A stretch of DNA of 20,567 nucleotides, from positions 1 through 20,567 of the forward strand of contig DYFX01000009.1 in NCBI GenBank assembly GCA_020724945.1, in the 5' to 3' direction. The notes under the pieces are model-generated. The model worked only from the letters and a program-made list of their open reading frames with translations. It searched no databases and was not told the origin of the DNA. Positions within the stretch are counted from its first letter, which is position 1; each line of letters starts with the position of its first letter. The position numbers were made by a program, and so were the translations under genes. This DNA is from Candidatus Paceibacter sp. (GTDB taxonomy: Bacteria > Patescibacteriota > Patescibacteriia > SG8-24 > DYFX01). Below, in pieces: positions 1 to 6,874 of this stretch.

Positions 1-1177
1 CATAGAGCCGCGGCTCGTGATGCTTGGAGCGCTTGCGGAAGGAGTCGAGCTTCGCGAGGCATTGATGCGAGGGGATGGCGAAGAACGGCACTTCGGCCTT
101 CTTGAGCGCGGCGCGGAGCCGCTTCATCGTCTCGCGCGACTCGGGATGGTCGCCGCTGGCGGTGAAGACGCGTTTGGCGGGCTTGCGGTCGACGAAGCGC
201 CGCGACCAGGCGTTCTTGGGTTCGCGCGCGGCGGCGAAGAGCGCCTCGAGGTAGGTGCTGTCGCGCATCTGCAGATAGCCTTCGACCGTGCCGGGGATGT
301 CGATCCTGACCTCCCGCTTCCCGAACGCCTGCTTCAGGAAGTGGTCGAAGCCGTTGGTGGTCTTGTGGTGGTAGACCTGCAGGAACATGTGGTAGCGCGC
401 CAGCAGGAAGTCCTCGAACGCGCGCATGGCCGTCGAGTCGATGGTGAGCATCGGGCGGCCGTTCAGGAACGCGACGCCGAGGTTCCTGACCAGGTGGTCC
501 ATGTCGTAGAAGCCGTAGGCGACGCCGGTGTAGTGGGCGTCGCGCAGGAGGTAGTCCATGCGGTCGACATCGAGCTCGCCGGAGATGAGCGAGCTCAAGA
601 GGTCGTGCACGGCGGCGCGCTTGCCGGAGAAGCGCTCGCGCCAGGCGGACGAGGGCTTCACGCCGTGATGCAGGAGCGAGGCGATATCCTGCGCCTCCTC
701 GATCGAGAGCGGCGTCCTCGGGTCCTTCCCGAGCGCGCCGATCATCATCACGGAATAGTCCTCATGCTCGGCGGTGCGTTTCGGGTCGTATTCCTTGTAC
801 CAGGACTTCTCGACTTCCAACGCGCCGAATTTCGGCATCAGCTGTTCGGAGGCGTGCGAGAACGGGGCGTGGCCGACGTCGTGCAGCAGGGCGGCGAACC
901 GGAGGATGCGGCGGAAGTACCTGATGTCGGCGGGCGCGAACATCTCGGAGAGCGTCTCGCGGCTCACCTTGGCGATGTTATCCCAGACGCGGCCGGCGAT
1001 ATGCATCGCGCCGAGCATATGGCTGAAGCGGTCGTGCGCCGCGCCGGGGTAGACCAGGTACGACAACCCGAGCTGGCGCACATAGCGCATGCGCTGGAAG
1101 ACGGGGTGGTCGATGACCGCCTTCTCGTCCTCGTCGAACTCGACGGTCTGGTGGATGGGGTCGCGGAGCTCGTACAT
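1..1177 (-). CDS. HD-domain phosphohydrolase, C-terminus cut by window edge
   Basis: Frame open from the ATG at 1177 to the left edge (about 392 residues seen, no stop), so the C-terminus is missing. The N-terminal half carries the HD metal-binding signature: His in the DRFSH region (about residue 53), LLHDVGHAPFSH (His99-Asp100), and a later Asp in LDVDRMDYLLRD. This arrangement matches the COG1078 / dGTPase-SAMHD1-like HD superfamily, whose characterised members hydrolyse (d)NTPs using divalent metals. The substrate cannot be read from sequence. It is expected to be cytoplasmic; no signal peptide or membrane helix is seen. A purine run (AAAAGG) lies only one base from the ATG, and a weak TACCCT box lies 8 bases upstream, so the start may be leaderless. 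The gene follows the ldt terminator. The family call is strong; the exact reaction is open. Confidence 0.87.
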   Translation of the reverse strand, partial: MYELRDPIHQTVEFDEDEKAVIDHPVFQRMRYVRQLGLSYLVYPGAAHDRFSHMLGAMHIAGRVWDNIAKVSRETLSEMFAPADIRYFRRILRFAALLHDVGHAPFSHASEQLMPKFGALEVEKSWYKEYDPKRTAEHEDYSVMMIGALGKDPRTPLSIEEAQDIASLLHHGVKPSSAWRERFSGKRAAVHDLLSSLISGELDVDRMDYLLRDAHYTGVAYGFYDMDHLVRNLGVAFLNGRPMLTIDSTAMRAFEDFLLARYHMFLQVYHHKTTNGFDHFLKQAFGKREVRIDIPGTVEGYLQMRDSTYLEALFAAAREPKNAWSRRFVDRKPAKRVFTASGDHPESRETMKRLRAALKKAEVPFFAIPSHQCLAKLDSFRKRSKHHEPRLY

Positions 1178-1204
1178 ACCTTTTCAGGGTAACGGAAGTC
1201 TCCG

Positions 1205-1236
1205 GAAAACAAAAGCCGAAAGCCCGTTCGGCTTCC
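1205..1236 (-). terminator. Intrinsic terminator after the L,D-transpeptidase gene
   Basis: Read on the minus strand, an 8-bp perfect stem (AAGCCGAA / TTCGGCTT, plus-strand arms 1213-1220 and 1227-1234) with a 6-base loop is followed by TTGTTTT. It begins 8 bases after the TGA stop of the transpeptidase gene. Confidence 0.8.
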
Positions 1237-1241
1237 GGCGT

Positions 1242-1973
1242 TCAGCTTTCCCGGATCACGACCTCCGTACCGACCTCGGCCCATTCGTAGAGCTCTTCGG
1301 CCGCGCCGACGCCGAGCCGGATGCAGCCCCCGGAGACCGGCTGGCCGAGCGAGTCCTCGCCCTCCTTCTTGCCGCCCGGCCATTCGGGCAGCTCGTGCAG
1401 GCCGTATTTCGTGCCGATGAACGGCATCCAATACGGCATCCAGAGCTTCGCCGAGGCCGACCAGGCGCGCGGGATCTTGTCGAGGATGGCGTAGGTGCCG
1501 AGCGGCGTCGGGCTGCCGGGGCGTCCCGTCGACACGGCGTGCGTCGCCACGGGGATGTGGCCGAGGTAGGCGGTCAGCTCCTGCGCGGCGAGCGAGACGA
1601 CGACCCGCTTCTTCAGCTTCGTCGGATCGGCGTCGAGCGGATCGTAGCCGTTCGCGACTTCCGTGCCGTCGTCATATCCGTCGCCGTCGGTGTCCGCGCG
1701 GAGCGGATCCGTGCCGATCTCGAGCTCGCGGCCGTCCGACAGGCCGTCCCCGTCGGCGTCGTTCTCGTGCAGGCGGCCGAGACCGTACGGCGACCAGCCG
1801 TTGGCGATCTCCGTCGCGTCATCGTACCCGTCGCCGTCATGATCGAAAGCGCTCGGCTCCGCCGCCCTTCCGGGGACGGCGAAACCGAGCGCTGAAACCG
1901 CGAAAACGGCGGCGATGGCGGTGCGCCACGCGAGCCGTCCTTCCAGGTTCGTAACGAGCGGTTCCGGCGACAT
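1242..1973 (-). CDS. Secreted L,D-transpeptidase (YkuD) with thrombospondin type 3-like calcium-binding repeats
   Basis: 243 residues. L,D-transpeptidases make 3-3 cross-links in peptidoglycan or attach proteins to it, through an acyl-enzyme on cysteine. Seen: a basic start and hydrophobic helix (about 15-33) ending in GRAA-E, a plausible signal peptidase site; two or three acidic loops of the form DxDGDGxxD (44-52, 72-80, 94-102) followed by ANGxxP or GTDP, typical of thrombospondin type 3 / EF-like calcium loops; then a YkuD domain (about 122-241) with His193 in YGLHELPEW and catalytic Cys217 in VSGGCIRL. The order repeat-then-catalytic domain suggests calcium-dependent folding or wall binding, which is inference. 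The start at 1973 has no Shine-Dalgarno site, but a good promoter has its -10 box 9 bases upstream, which fits a leaderless mRNA. It lies just downstream of the sigma/DUF5667 pair but has its own promoter and terminator. Confidence 0.93.
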   Translation of the reverse strand: MSPEPLVTNLEGRLAWRTAIAAVFAVSALGFAVPGRAAEPSAFDHDGDGYDDATEIANGWSPYGLGRLHENDADGDGLSDGRELEIGTDPLRADTDGDGYDDGTEVANGYDPLDADPTKLKKRVVVSLAAQELTAYLGHIPVATHAVSTGRPGSPTPLGTYAILDKIPRAWSASAKLWMPYWMPFIGTKYGLHELPEWPGGKKEGEDSLGQPVSGGCIRLGVGAAEELYEWAEVGTEVVIRES

Positions 1974-1982
1974 ACCGGAACC

Positions 1983-2011
1983 AGTATATCAGATTTCGAG
2001 CTTGATTTCAA
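1983..2011 (-). promoter_or_regulatory. Sigma70-type promoter of the L,D-transpeptidase gene
   Basis: On the minus strand TTGAAA (2006-2011), a 17-base spacer and TATACT (1983-1988) with an extended TGA just upstream of the -10. It overlaps the 3' end of the DUF5667 gene. The predicted transcription start falls about 3 bases from the ATG at 1973. Confidence 0.72.
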
Positions 2012-2897
2012 GAGGGGTTTCGAAGCGCGTCTCGAAGCGCATGTCCGCTCCGTCGCCGCCGTCTTCATCGCGGTCGCGAACCTCGCCGCCGGCGCGGTCG
2101 TCGTCTTCGCGTTCCTCGTCGCGCGATTCCCGCGCGCGGCGCTCCTCGATCTCCGCGCGGAAACGCTTCAGGCTGTCTTCGATGCGCTTGGCGCGATCCT
2201 TGCTGCGGCGCTCGCGGCCGTCGTCCGTGCCGCCGTCGTCCGCGGGAATCGCCGCGAAGAGATCGGATTCCATCTCGAGCGCGTCGCCGATAGGCGCCAG
2301 CATCAGCGAGGCGGCGTACGGCTCGGCGCGCGTCGCCGATTCGATGAGGCGCACATGGCGGTCGAGCGTGCGCTCGGCGGCCGTGATCGCCTTCTTCCCC
2401 TTCTCCGGCTTCTCCGCGTCCGCCTCGAACCGGACGACGATCTCGTTCATGGCGAAAAGGTGGCCTTCATACAGGTCCATCGCGGCGCGGACGCGCGTGA
2501 CGCGCTCCGAGGCCACGAGCCCCTCGCGGCCGAGAAGCCGCTCCGTCTCTTCGAGCCTCCGGGACGCGTGCGCGGCCTGGACGGCGAAGCGACGCTCCGG
2601 AGAGAACGACAGCCGTTCGCGGACCTCTTCCGTCGCGAGCTTCAGGACATACAGGCGGTCGCCGGGCAGCGCCTCATGCGCGGCGGCGAAGGTGCCGCCG
2701 CCCGTCGCGACGACGACCACGACCATCACGGCCATGACCGGACGCCAGGCGGCCGACATGAACCACGCCGAAGGGCGGCGGCGCATCGGGGAGGCGTCGA
2801 TCACCGCGATCAGCTTCACGCGTCCGGCCGCGAGGACCTCGGGCGGCACCGGGAAGCGGCGGAGGTTCTTCAGTTGTCGGATGTCGATCCAGCGCAT
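1989..2897 (-). CDS. DUF5667 membrane protein, possible anti-sigma factor
   Basis: 302 residues. Layout: a cytoplasmic N-terminus of about 45 residues, one membrane helix (about 51-73, rich in Val and Ala), then an external part starting PGDRLYVLKLATEEVRERLSF and continuing through long charged helices. The PGD-x-LY-x-LK signature followed by a helical hairpin is that of DUF5667, a domain of unknown function often found in proteins encoded next to ECF sigma factors. The C-terminal 100 residues are extremely charged (Arg, Asp, Glu) and probably coiled or disordered. The ATG at 2897 is preceded by AAGGA at 5-6 bases and overlaps the end of the sigma gene by 28 bases, so translation is probably coupled. 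Anti-sigma function is inferred from position and topology; no zinc-binding ZAS motif is visible. The same frame stays open further upstream, opposite the sigma gene's real frame, but that part is not coding. Confidence 0.85.
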   Translation of the reverse strand: MRWIDIRQLKNLRRFPVPPEVLAAGRVKLIAVIDASPMRRRPSAWFMSAAWRPVMAVMVVVVVATGGGTFAAAHEALPGDRLYVLKLATEEVRERLSFSPERRFAVQAAHASRRLEETERLLGREGLVASERVTRVRAAMDLYEGHLFAMNEIVVRFEADAEKPEKGKKAITAAERTLDRHVRLIESATRAEPYAASLMLAPIGDALEMESDLFAAIPADDGGTDDGRERRSKDRAKRIEDSLKRFRAEIEERRARESRDEEREDDDRAGGEVRDRDEDGGDGADMRFETRFETPLEIKLEI

Positions 2898-3406
2898 AGT
2901 TCCTTGAGTTCCTTGACGGCCCTGTGCAGGGCCACATAGATCGCGTTCTTCTTCTTGCCGGTCGCTTCGGCGATATGCTCGATGGGCAGGTCGTCGATGT
3001 AGCGCATGACGAGCAGGTCGCGGGTCTCCGGCTTCAGTTTCGCGAGGAGGCCGGCCATCTTCTCCCCCGCCAGCATCCGGTCGACGCGCTCGTGCGGATC
3101 GCCCGGCGCGCGGAGCGTCTCCTCGATCTCCTCGCTGATCGGCACGGCGGCGCGGGCGTTCTTCCGATAGTGGTCGATGATGAGGTTGTCCGCGATGCGA
3201 TAGAGGAAGGCTTTCAGGTGCCGGATTTCGGAAGCCTTCTCGCGGACGATCTCCCAGGCGCGCGTGAAGGTCTCGCTGGCGATGTCGTCCGCGACTTCCG
3301 GCGAGCTCGTACGGAACAGGGCGTGCCGGTAGAGTTTCGGCGCGAAAAGATCGTACGCTTCGATGAACGCCGCCCCGTCCCCGGATTGGATTCTGGCCAG
3401 AAGCAT
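2870..3406 (-). CDS. ECF-type RNA polymerase sigma factor
   Basis: 178 residues from the ATG at 3406. Region 2 (about 10-83) includes VADDIASETFTRAWE and LKAFLYRIADNLIIDHYRK, which contact the -10 element and core polymerase. Region 4 (about 120-172) is LKPETRDLLVMRYIDDLPI followed by the helix-turn-helix HIAEATGKKKNAIYVALHR, which reads the -35. There is no region 1 or 3, as expected for group 4 (ECF) sigma factors of about 180 residues. A GTG at 3427 would add seven residues but lacks a ribosome site, whereas the ATG at 3406 has AAGGA four bases upstream; homologues usually have a few residues before LLARIQSGD, so either is possible. It overlaps the DUF5667 gene, its probable regulator. Targets are unknown; the neighbouring cell-wall transpeptidase suggests an envelope role, which is inference. 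Confidence 0.93.
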   Translation of the reverse strand: MLLARIQSGDGAAFIEAYDLFAPKLYRHALFRTSSPEVADDIASETFTRAWEIVREKASEIRHLKAFLYRIADNLIIDHYRKNARAAVPISEEIEETLRAPGDPHERVDRMLAGEKMAGLLAKLKPETRDLLVMRYIDDLPIEHIAEATGKKKNAIYVALHRAVKELKELCAGSTSDN

Positions 3407-3456
3407 CGCTTCCTTGATCCGTTCCACGATTCGGTGTCTTCACTGGTTAAGACGCC

Positions 3457-3485
3457 AGTACAGCGAAAAACTTACCGTTTGTCGA
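3457..3485 (-). promoter_or_regulatory. Probable promoter of the sigma factor / DUF5667 operon
   Basis: On the minus strand TCGACA (3480-3485), a 17-base spacer and TGTACT (3457-3462), five and four matches to the sigma70 consensus. It sits between the upstream terminator and the sigma gene, giving a predicted leader of about 23 bases to the GTG or 44 to the ATG. Confidence 0.5.
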
Positions 3486-3493
3486 GCCTGGCA

Positions 3494-3520
3494 CCGAAAA
3501 AACCCCGCCATTACGGGGTT
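3494..3520 (-). terminator. Intrinsic terminator overlapping the stop codon of the VirD4-like ATPase gene
   Basis: On the minus strand AACCCCG - loop of 6 - CGGGGTT followed by six T residues in all. The TAA stop (3511-3513) lies in the loop, so the hairpin uses the last codons of the gene. Confidence 0.85.
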
Positions 3521-5463
3521 TGATCGTCGTCGAATCGGATGGACTCTCCCGGACCGAGCGTTTTCGGTTCGCGCGGGGCGGGCGCAGGCGGTTTCGGGGG
3601 CGGAGGGGTCTCGACCGCGGGCTTCGGAGGTTCCGGGCCGGGGGGCGCCGCGGGCTCGTCCGCCTTCTTCGGAGCGAGGATGACATCCGACTCGTCCGCC
3701 TCCTTCACGATGCGGATCTTTCCGCCGAACATGCCGGGTTTCGGCGGCGGCGGGGCCGGCGGCCGTTCCGGTTTCGGGGCAGGTTTCGGGGCCGGAGCGG
3801 CCGGCGGCCGTTCCGGTCTCGGCGGATGCGGCGCGGGCGGGCGGGCCGGAGGCGCGGATTTCGGCGTCTCGGCGCGCGGCGCGGGCGCGGATTTCGGCGG
3901 CGCGGGCGTCCGAGGCGCCGGAGGCGGACTCGGCCGCGGCGGTTTCGGCGCGGCGGCGGCTTCCGCCCTCGCGAGCGGGAGGCATTCCTTGCAATAGAAC
4001 GGACGCGAGGGATCCGGAGGGAATTTCAGGTTGAGTTCCTTGCCGCAGCGCGAACAGGTCGCCTTGTACTGGCGTTCCGGATCGTGGGAACCGGCGGCGG
4101 GGCCGGCCGCGGCGCCGGGCTTCGGCACGAAGGTGCCCGTCTCCTCATCGAAGCCGCTCCACTTGTTGACCTTCTCCTCGATGTCGGCGCGCGTGAGCGA
4201 ATAGCGTTCGCGCGAGACGGCGATGACCTTCTCGCGGCTGCCCATGCGCTTGGCGATCGGCCCGAGCGTCTTCGCGGAAAACGGCGTCGACGCCACGCCG
4301 TCGATCATCAGCTTCAGGTAGATCTCGTATTTGGCGAGGTTGATGATGTCCTCCTCCACGAAAGTCGGCGCGAATTCTTTCGCGAGGTGCTCGGCGTCCC
4401 CGGCGCCGACGCGGAACGAGATGATGGTGCCGACGTTGCCGAAGACGGCGGCCGCCACCTCTTCCTCGAGCTGCTCGATGTATTGGTGGGCGGTGATGAG
4501 CGCCAGGCGGTACTTTCGGGCTTCGGAGAGGATGTTAGCGAAGGACTCCGTGGCGAAGTTCTGGAACTCGTCGACATACAGGTAGAAGTCCTGGCGCTCC
4601 GCCTCGGGCATGTCGACGCGCTCCATGGCCGCGAGCTGGAGGCGCGTGATGATCATGCCGCCGAGCAGCTTGGAGGAATCCTCTCCGACCATGCCCTTGG
4701 ACAGGTTGACGATGAGGATCTTGCGCTCGTCCATGATCTTGCGGACATCGATCGTCGACTTCGGCTGGGCGACGATGTTGCGGATGATGGTGTTCGACAG
4801 GAACTGGCCGACCTTGTTCTGGACCGGCGCGATGGCTTCCGAAGCGAACTTGTCGGTGTACTTGGCGAACTCGTTGACCCAGAAGCCCTTCACGACCGGG
4901 TCCTTGACGTTCTCGACGATCTTCTTGCGGAAGTCCTTGTCGGCCAGGATGCGGCTGATGCCGAGCAGGGTCGATCCCGGCGTGTCGAGGAGCGCGAGCA
5001 CGCAGTTCAGCAGGATGTACTCCATGCGGGCCGACCAGACATCCGGCCAGATCTTCTTGAAGACGCCCATCAGGCCGGAGGCGACGAGATGCTTCTGGTT
5101 CTCGTTGGCGATCTCGAGGATGTTGAAGCCGACCGGGAATTCCATGTCCGCCGGATTGAAATGGACGACATCGTTGATGCGCCACGGCGGGATGAAGTCC
5201 AGGATCTTGTCGGCCGTGTCGCCGTGCGGATCGACATAGCAGACGCCGTGTCCGGCATAGATGTCGGACAGCACGAAATTCTCGAGCAAGGTCGTCTTGC
5301 CCATGCCGGTCTTGCCGATCACATAGACATGGCGGCGGCGATCGTCCGTCTTGATGCCGAACTTGCGGTTCTCGCCGCGGAAGTTCGTCTCCGCGAACGG
5401 GATGACCTCGTTCTCGTGATCGTGATTGTAGGGCTCGGCCTTGTGGACTGGCATGGCGGTCAT
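3511..5463 (-). CDS. VirD4/TraD-like type IV secretion coupling ATPase (HerA-FtsK superfamily) with zinc ribbon and proline-rich tail
   Basis: 650 residues. Proteins of this family are hexameric motor ATPases that move DNA or protein substrates through a membrane channel. Seen: Walker A GKTGMGKTT (50-58), YVDPHGD (77-82), Walker B FYLYVDEFQNF (293-303), a sensor-like ITAHQY (323-328), then a zinc ribbon with Cys470, Cys473, Cys491 and Cys494 (CSRCGKE...FYCKEC). The last 150 residues are mostly Pro, Ala and Lys with PERPPA-type repeats, interrupted by a non-repetitive block GKIRIVKEADESDV. There is no membrane helix, unlike classic VirD4. The upstream gene, whose stop overlaps this start (ATGA), encodes a membrane protein and may supply the anchor. 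AAGGA directly precedes the first ATG and lies 9 bases before a second ATG (residue 4), so initiation may be at 5454. No other type IV secretion gene is in view; a role in conjugation, DNA uptake or secretion is undecided. Confidence 0.88.
   Translation of the reverse strand: MTAMPVHKAEPYNHDHENEVIPFAETNFRGENRKFGIKTDDRRRHVYVIGKTGMGKTTLLENFVLSDIYAGHGVCYVDPHGDTADKILDFIPPWRINDVVHFNPADMEFPVGFNILEIANENQKHLVASGLMGVFKKIWPDVWSARMEYILLNCVLALLDTPGSTLLGISRILADKDFRKKIVENVKDPVVKGFWVNEFAKYTDKFASEAIAPVQNKVGQFLSNTIIRNIVAQPKSTIDVRKIMDERKILIVNLSKGMVGEDSSKLLGGMIITRLQLAAMERVDMPEAERQDFYLYVDEFQNFATESFANILSEARKYRLALITAHQYIEQLEEEVAAAVFGNVGTIISFRVGAGDAEHLAKEFAPTFVEEDIINLAKYEIYLKLMIDGVASTPFSAKTLGPIAKRMGSREKVIAVSRERYSLTRADIEEKVNKWSGFDEETGTFVPKPGAAAGPAAGSHDPERQYKATCSRCGKELNLKFPPDPSRPFYCKECLPLARAEAAAAPKPPRPSPPPAPRTPAPPKSAPAPRAETPKSAPPARPPAPHPPRPERPPAAPAPKPAPKPERPPAPPPPKPGMFGGKIRIVKEADESDVILAPKKADEPAAPPGPEPPKPAVETPPPPKPPAPAPREPKTLGPGESIRFDDDQTP
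3756..3817 (-). repeat. Short direct repeat in the proline-rich tail of the ATPase gene
   Basis: A 17-base unit (CCGGCGGCCGTTCCGGT on the plus strand) occurs at 3756-3772 and 3801-3817 and encodes the repeated PERPPA segments. It is part of a GC-rich low-complexity stretch covering about 3540-3960. Confidence 0.7.
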
Positions 5464-6794
5464 TCCTTCGGTTCAGGCGGCTCGGCAGGCGCGAGCGGGA
5501 TCGAGAACGGCGGCTCCACCTTGCGCGATTCCACCTTCTTGAGCAGCGGCGCCTTGATGAGGATCTGCGGGAAGTGCCAAAGGCTGGCGAGTTCCTCGGA
5601 ATTCAGCACGAAGCGGGGCGCGCCGTCGCCCGAACGGCTCGCATAGCGGTTGATGATGGTCGTCTTCTTCTGATCCGCGCTCCAGCGCTGCCAGAAGTAA
5701 TCGGTCTTCGGCGCCGCCGCCCCGTAGTTCTTGAGGCTGTTGCCGTCGGTCGATCCGAAGAGTCCGAGCGCGCCGCGGACCATCGAGATCATCGGCCCCT
5801 TGCGGAAGACGCTGCGCTTGCCGACATAGACGAAACGGATCTTCACGCCGAACCCGATCTTCGACGCCTTGATCTCGATCTGCTCGAGCATCTTCCTCTC
5901 GCCGGGCGAGAGGTTCATGACCTTGTTGTCCTCCTTCTTCTCCGGTTTCTTTTCGCCGTCCCCGCCGACGCCCACGACCTGGCTGATGCCGGCCGTGACG
6001 ATGCTGAAACCCTCCTCCGTGACTTTCTGCCACATCGGGGTCGGCTTCTTCTTGGGTGGGCGCCCCTTGAGCTTGTCGGTCAGGGCCAAGGACTCCTTGG
6101 TCCAGTCCTGATCGCGCGGCGTGACGAGGATCTGGATCCAGACCTGCTCGCCGTTCTTGAGGCGCGAGAGCGTCTCGAGCAGGCTCGAGAGCGGATCCTT
6201 CAGCTCCTGCGAGAGCGAGTGTTCGAATTCCGTGAAGGTGCGGATGGGATACGCCGACGGCTTGGCCAGGATGAATTCCGTCCCCCAGCAATCCCATTCG
6301 GGGTCGGGGTATTTCTTCGGAACGACGGCGGTGTAGTCGGGGACCTCGACGACTTCGGCGTCCGGATACTGCGAATAGATGGAGGCCTCGACCAGGTCGC
6401 GGAACTGCACGGGCGTCCGGACGATGAACTGGGTATAGCCGTCGATCGACGCGTATTCGAACGAGAACGACGGCGTGAACTTCCCTTGGAACCACTTTTC
6501 CTTGAAGTTCGGGGTGGAGAAGGTGCCCGCCAAGTGCGTGAACATGTGCTCGACGGCCTTCGGGCTCTGCTCGTTCATGCGCGGGATGCTGATCGAGAGC
6601 AGCATGTACGAGATGGTCGGCGCGTACTTGGCCTGGCGCGAGTTCAGCCACATGCCCTTGAAACCCTGCCAGAAGACCCAGACGAACGGGATCCAGCCGC
6701 CGTATACGAAAATCGTCCAGAGCAGGTCTGGGGTGGGCATGTCCATCAGCCCGTAGACTCCGGAGAGGTCGATGACGATCTGGGGCAGGATCAC
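5460..6794 (-). CDS. Single-pass membrane protein paired with the VirD4-like ATPase, function unknown
   Basis: 444 residues with no family I can name with certainty. An aromatic membrane helix (about 24-46, with WTIFVYGGWIPFVWVFW) is followed by a basic stretch and a large soluble region. The soluble part contains alternating strands and helices, an acidic and lysine-rich linker (about 285-297), and a final proline/glutamate tail. Its TGA overlaps the ATG of the ATPase gene (ATGA), so the two are translated together and the products probably interact. I infer that it anchors or regulates the ATPase at the membrane. Start: the GTG at 6794 follows a terminator T-tract within a few bases and has no Shine-Dalgarno site; the ATG at 6746 (residue 17) is a real alternative and still precedes the helix. 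A weak TATGCT box lies at 6831-6836. Such pairs seem recurrent in Patescibacteria, from memory. Confidence 0.75.
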   Translation of the reverse strand: MILPQIVIDLSGVYGLMDMPTPDLLWTIFVYGGWIPFVWVFWQGFKGMWLNSRQAKYAPTISYMLLSISIPRMNEQSPKAVEHMFTHLAGTFSTPNFKEKWFQGKFTPSFSFEYASIDGYTQFIVRTPVQFRDLVEASIYSQYPDAEVVEVPDYTAVVPKKYPDPEWDCWGTEFILAKPSAYPIRTFTEFEHSLSQELKDPLSSLLETLSRLKNGEQVWIQILVTPRDQDWTKESLALTDKLKGRPPKKKPTPMWQKVTEEGFSIVTAGISQVVGVGGDGEKKPEKKEDNKVMNLSPGERKMLEQIEIKASKIGFGVKIRFVYVGKRSVFRKGPMISMVRGALGLFGSTDGNSLKNYGAAAPKTDYFWQRWSADQKKTTIINRYASRSGDGAPRFVLNSEELASLWHFPQILIKAPLLKKVESRKVEPPFSIPLAPAEPPEPKE

Positions 6795-6797
6795 AGG

Positions 6798-6832
6798 AAA
6801 AAACTACGCTTCCGCATTCGACGGAAGCGTAG
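6798..6832 (-). terminator. Intrinsic terminator after secF
   Basis: An 11-bp perfect stem (CTACGCTTCCG, arms 6804-6814 and 6822-6832) with a 7-base loop, followed on the minus strand by six T. It lies about 40 bases after the secF stop and ends only 4 bases before the GTG of the next gene. Confidence 0.9.
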
Positions 6833-6874
6833 CATATTTTCGGCCCGATTGGAAGGGCGTCCTGTCCCCCGTTT

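Noticed and set aside
17..1192. 391-codon plus-strand frame at the left edge
   Set aside because: The minus strand here encodes an HD-domain protein with intact metal motifs; the plus frame is its shadow.
1667..1830. Similar GTCGCCGTC-type DNA segments as a repeat array
   Set aside because: They are coding repeats for the acidic calcium-type loops of the transpeptidase, not a CRISPR or mobile element.
1989..3443. One 484-codon minus-strand gene covering the DUF5667 region
   Set aside because: Its first 180 codons overlap the sigma factor frame and look random; the DUF5667 part has its own ATG with AAGGA at 2897.
3520..5646. 708-codon plus-strand frame opposite the VirD4-like ATPase gene
   Set aside because: Mirror frame of a clear ATPase gene, dominated by Arg and Gly from the proline-rich tail, with no motif.
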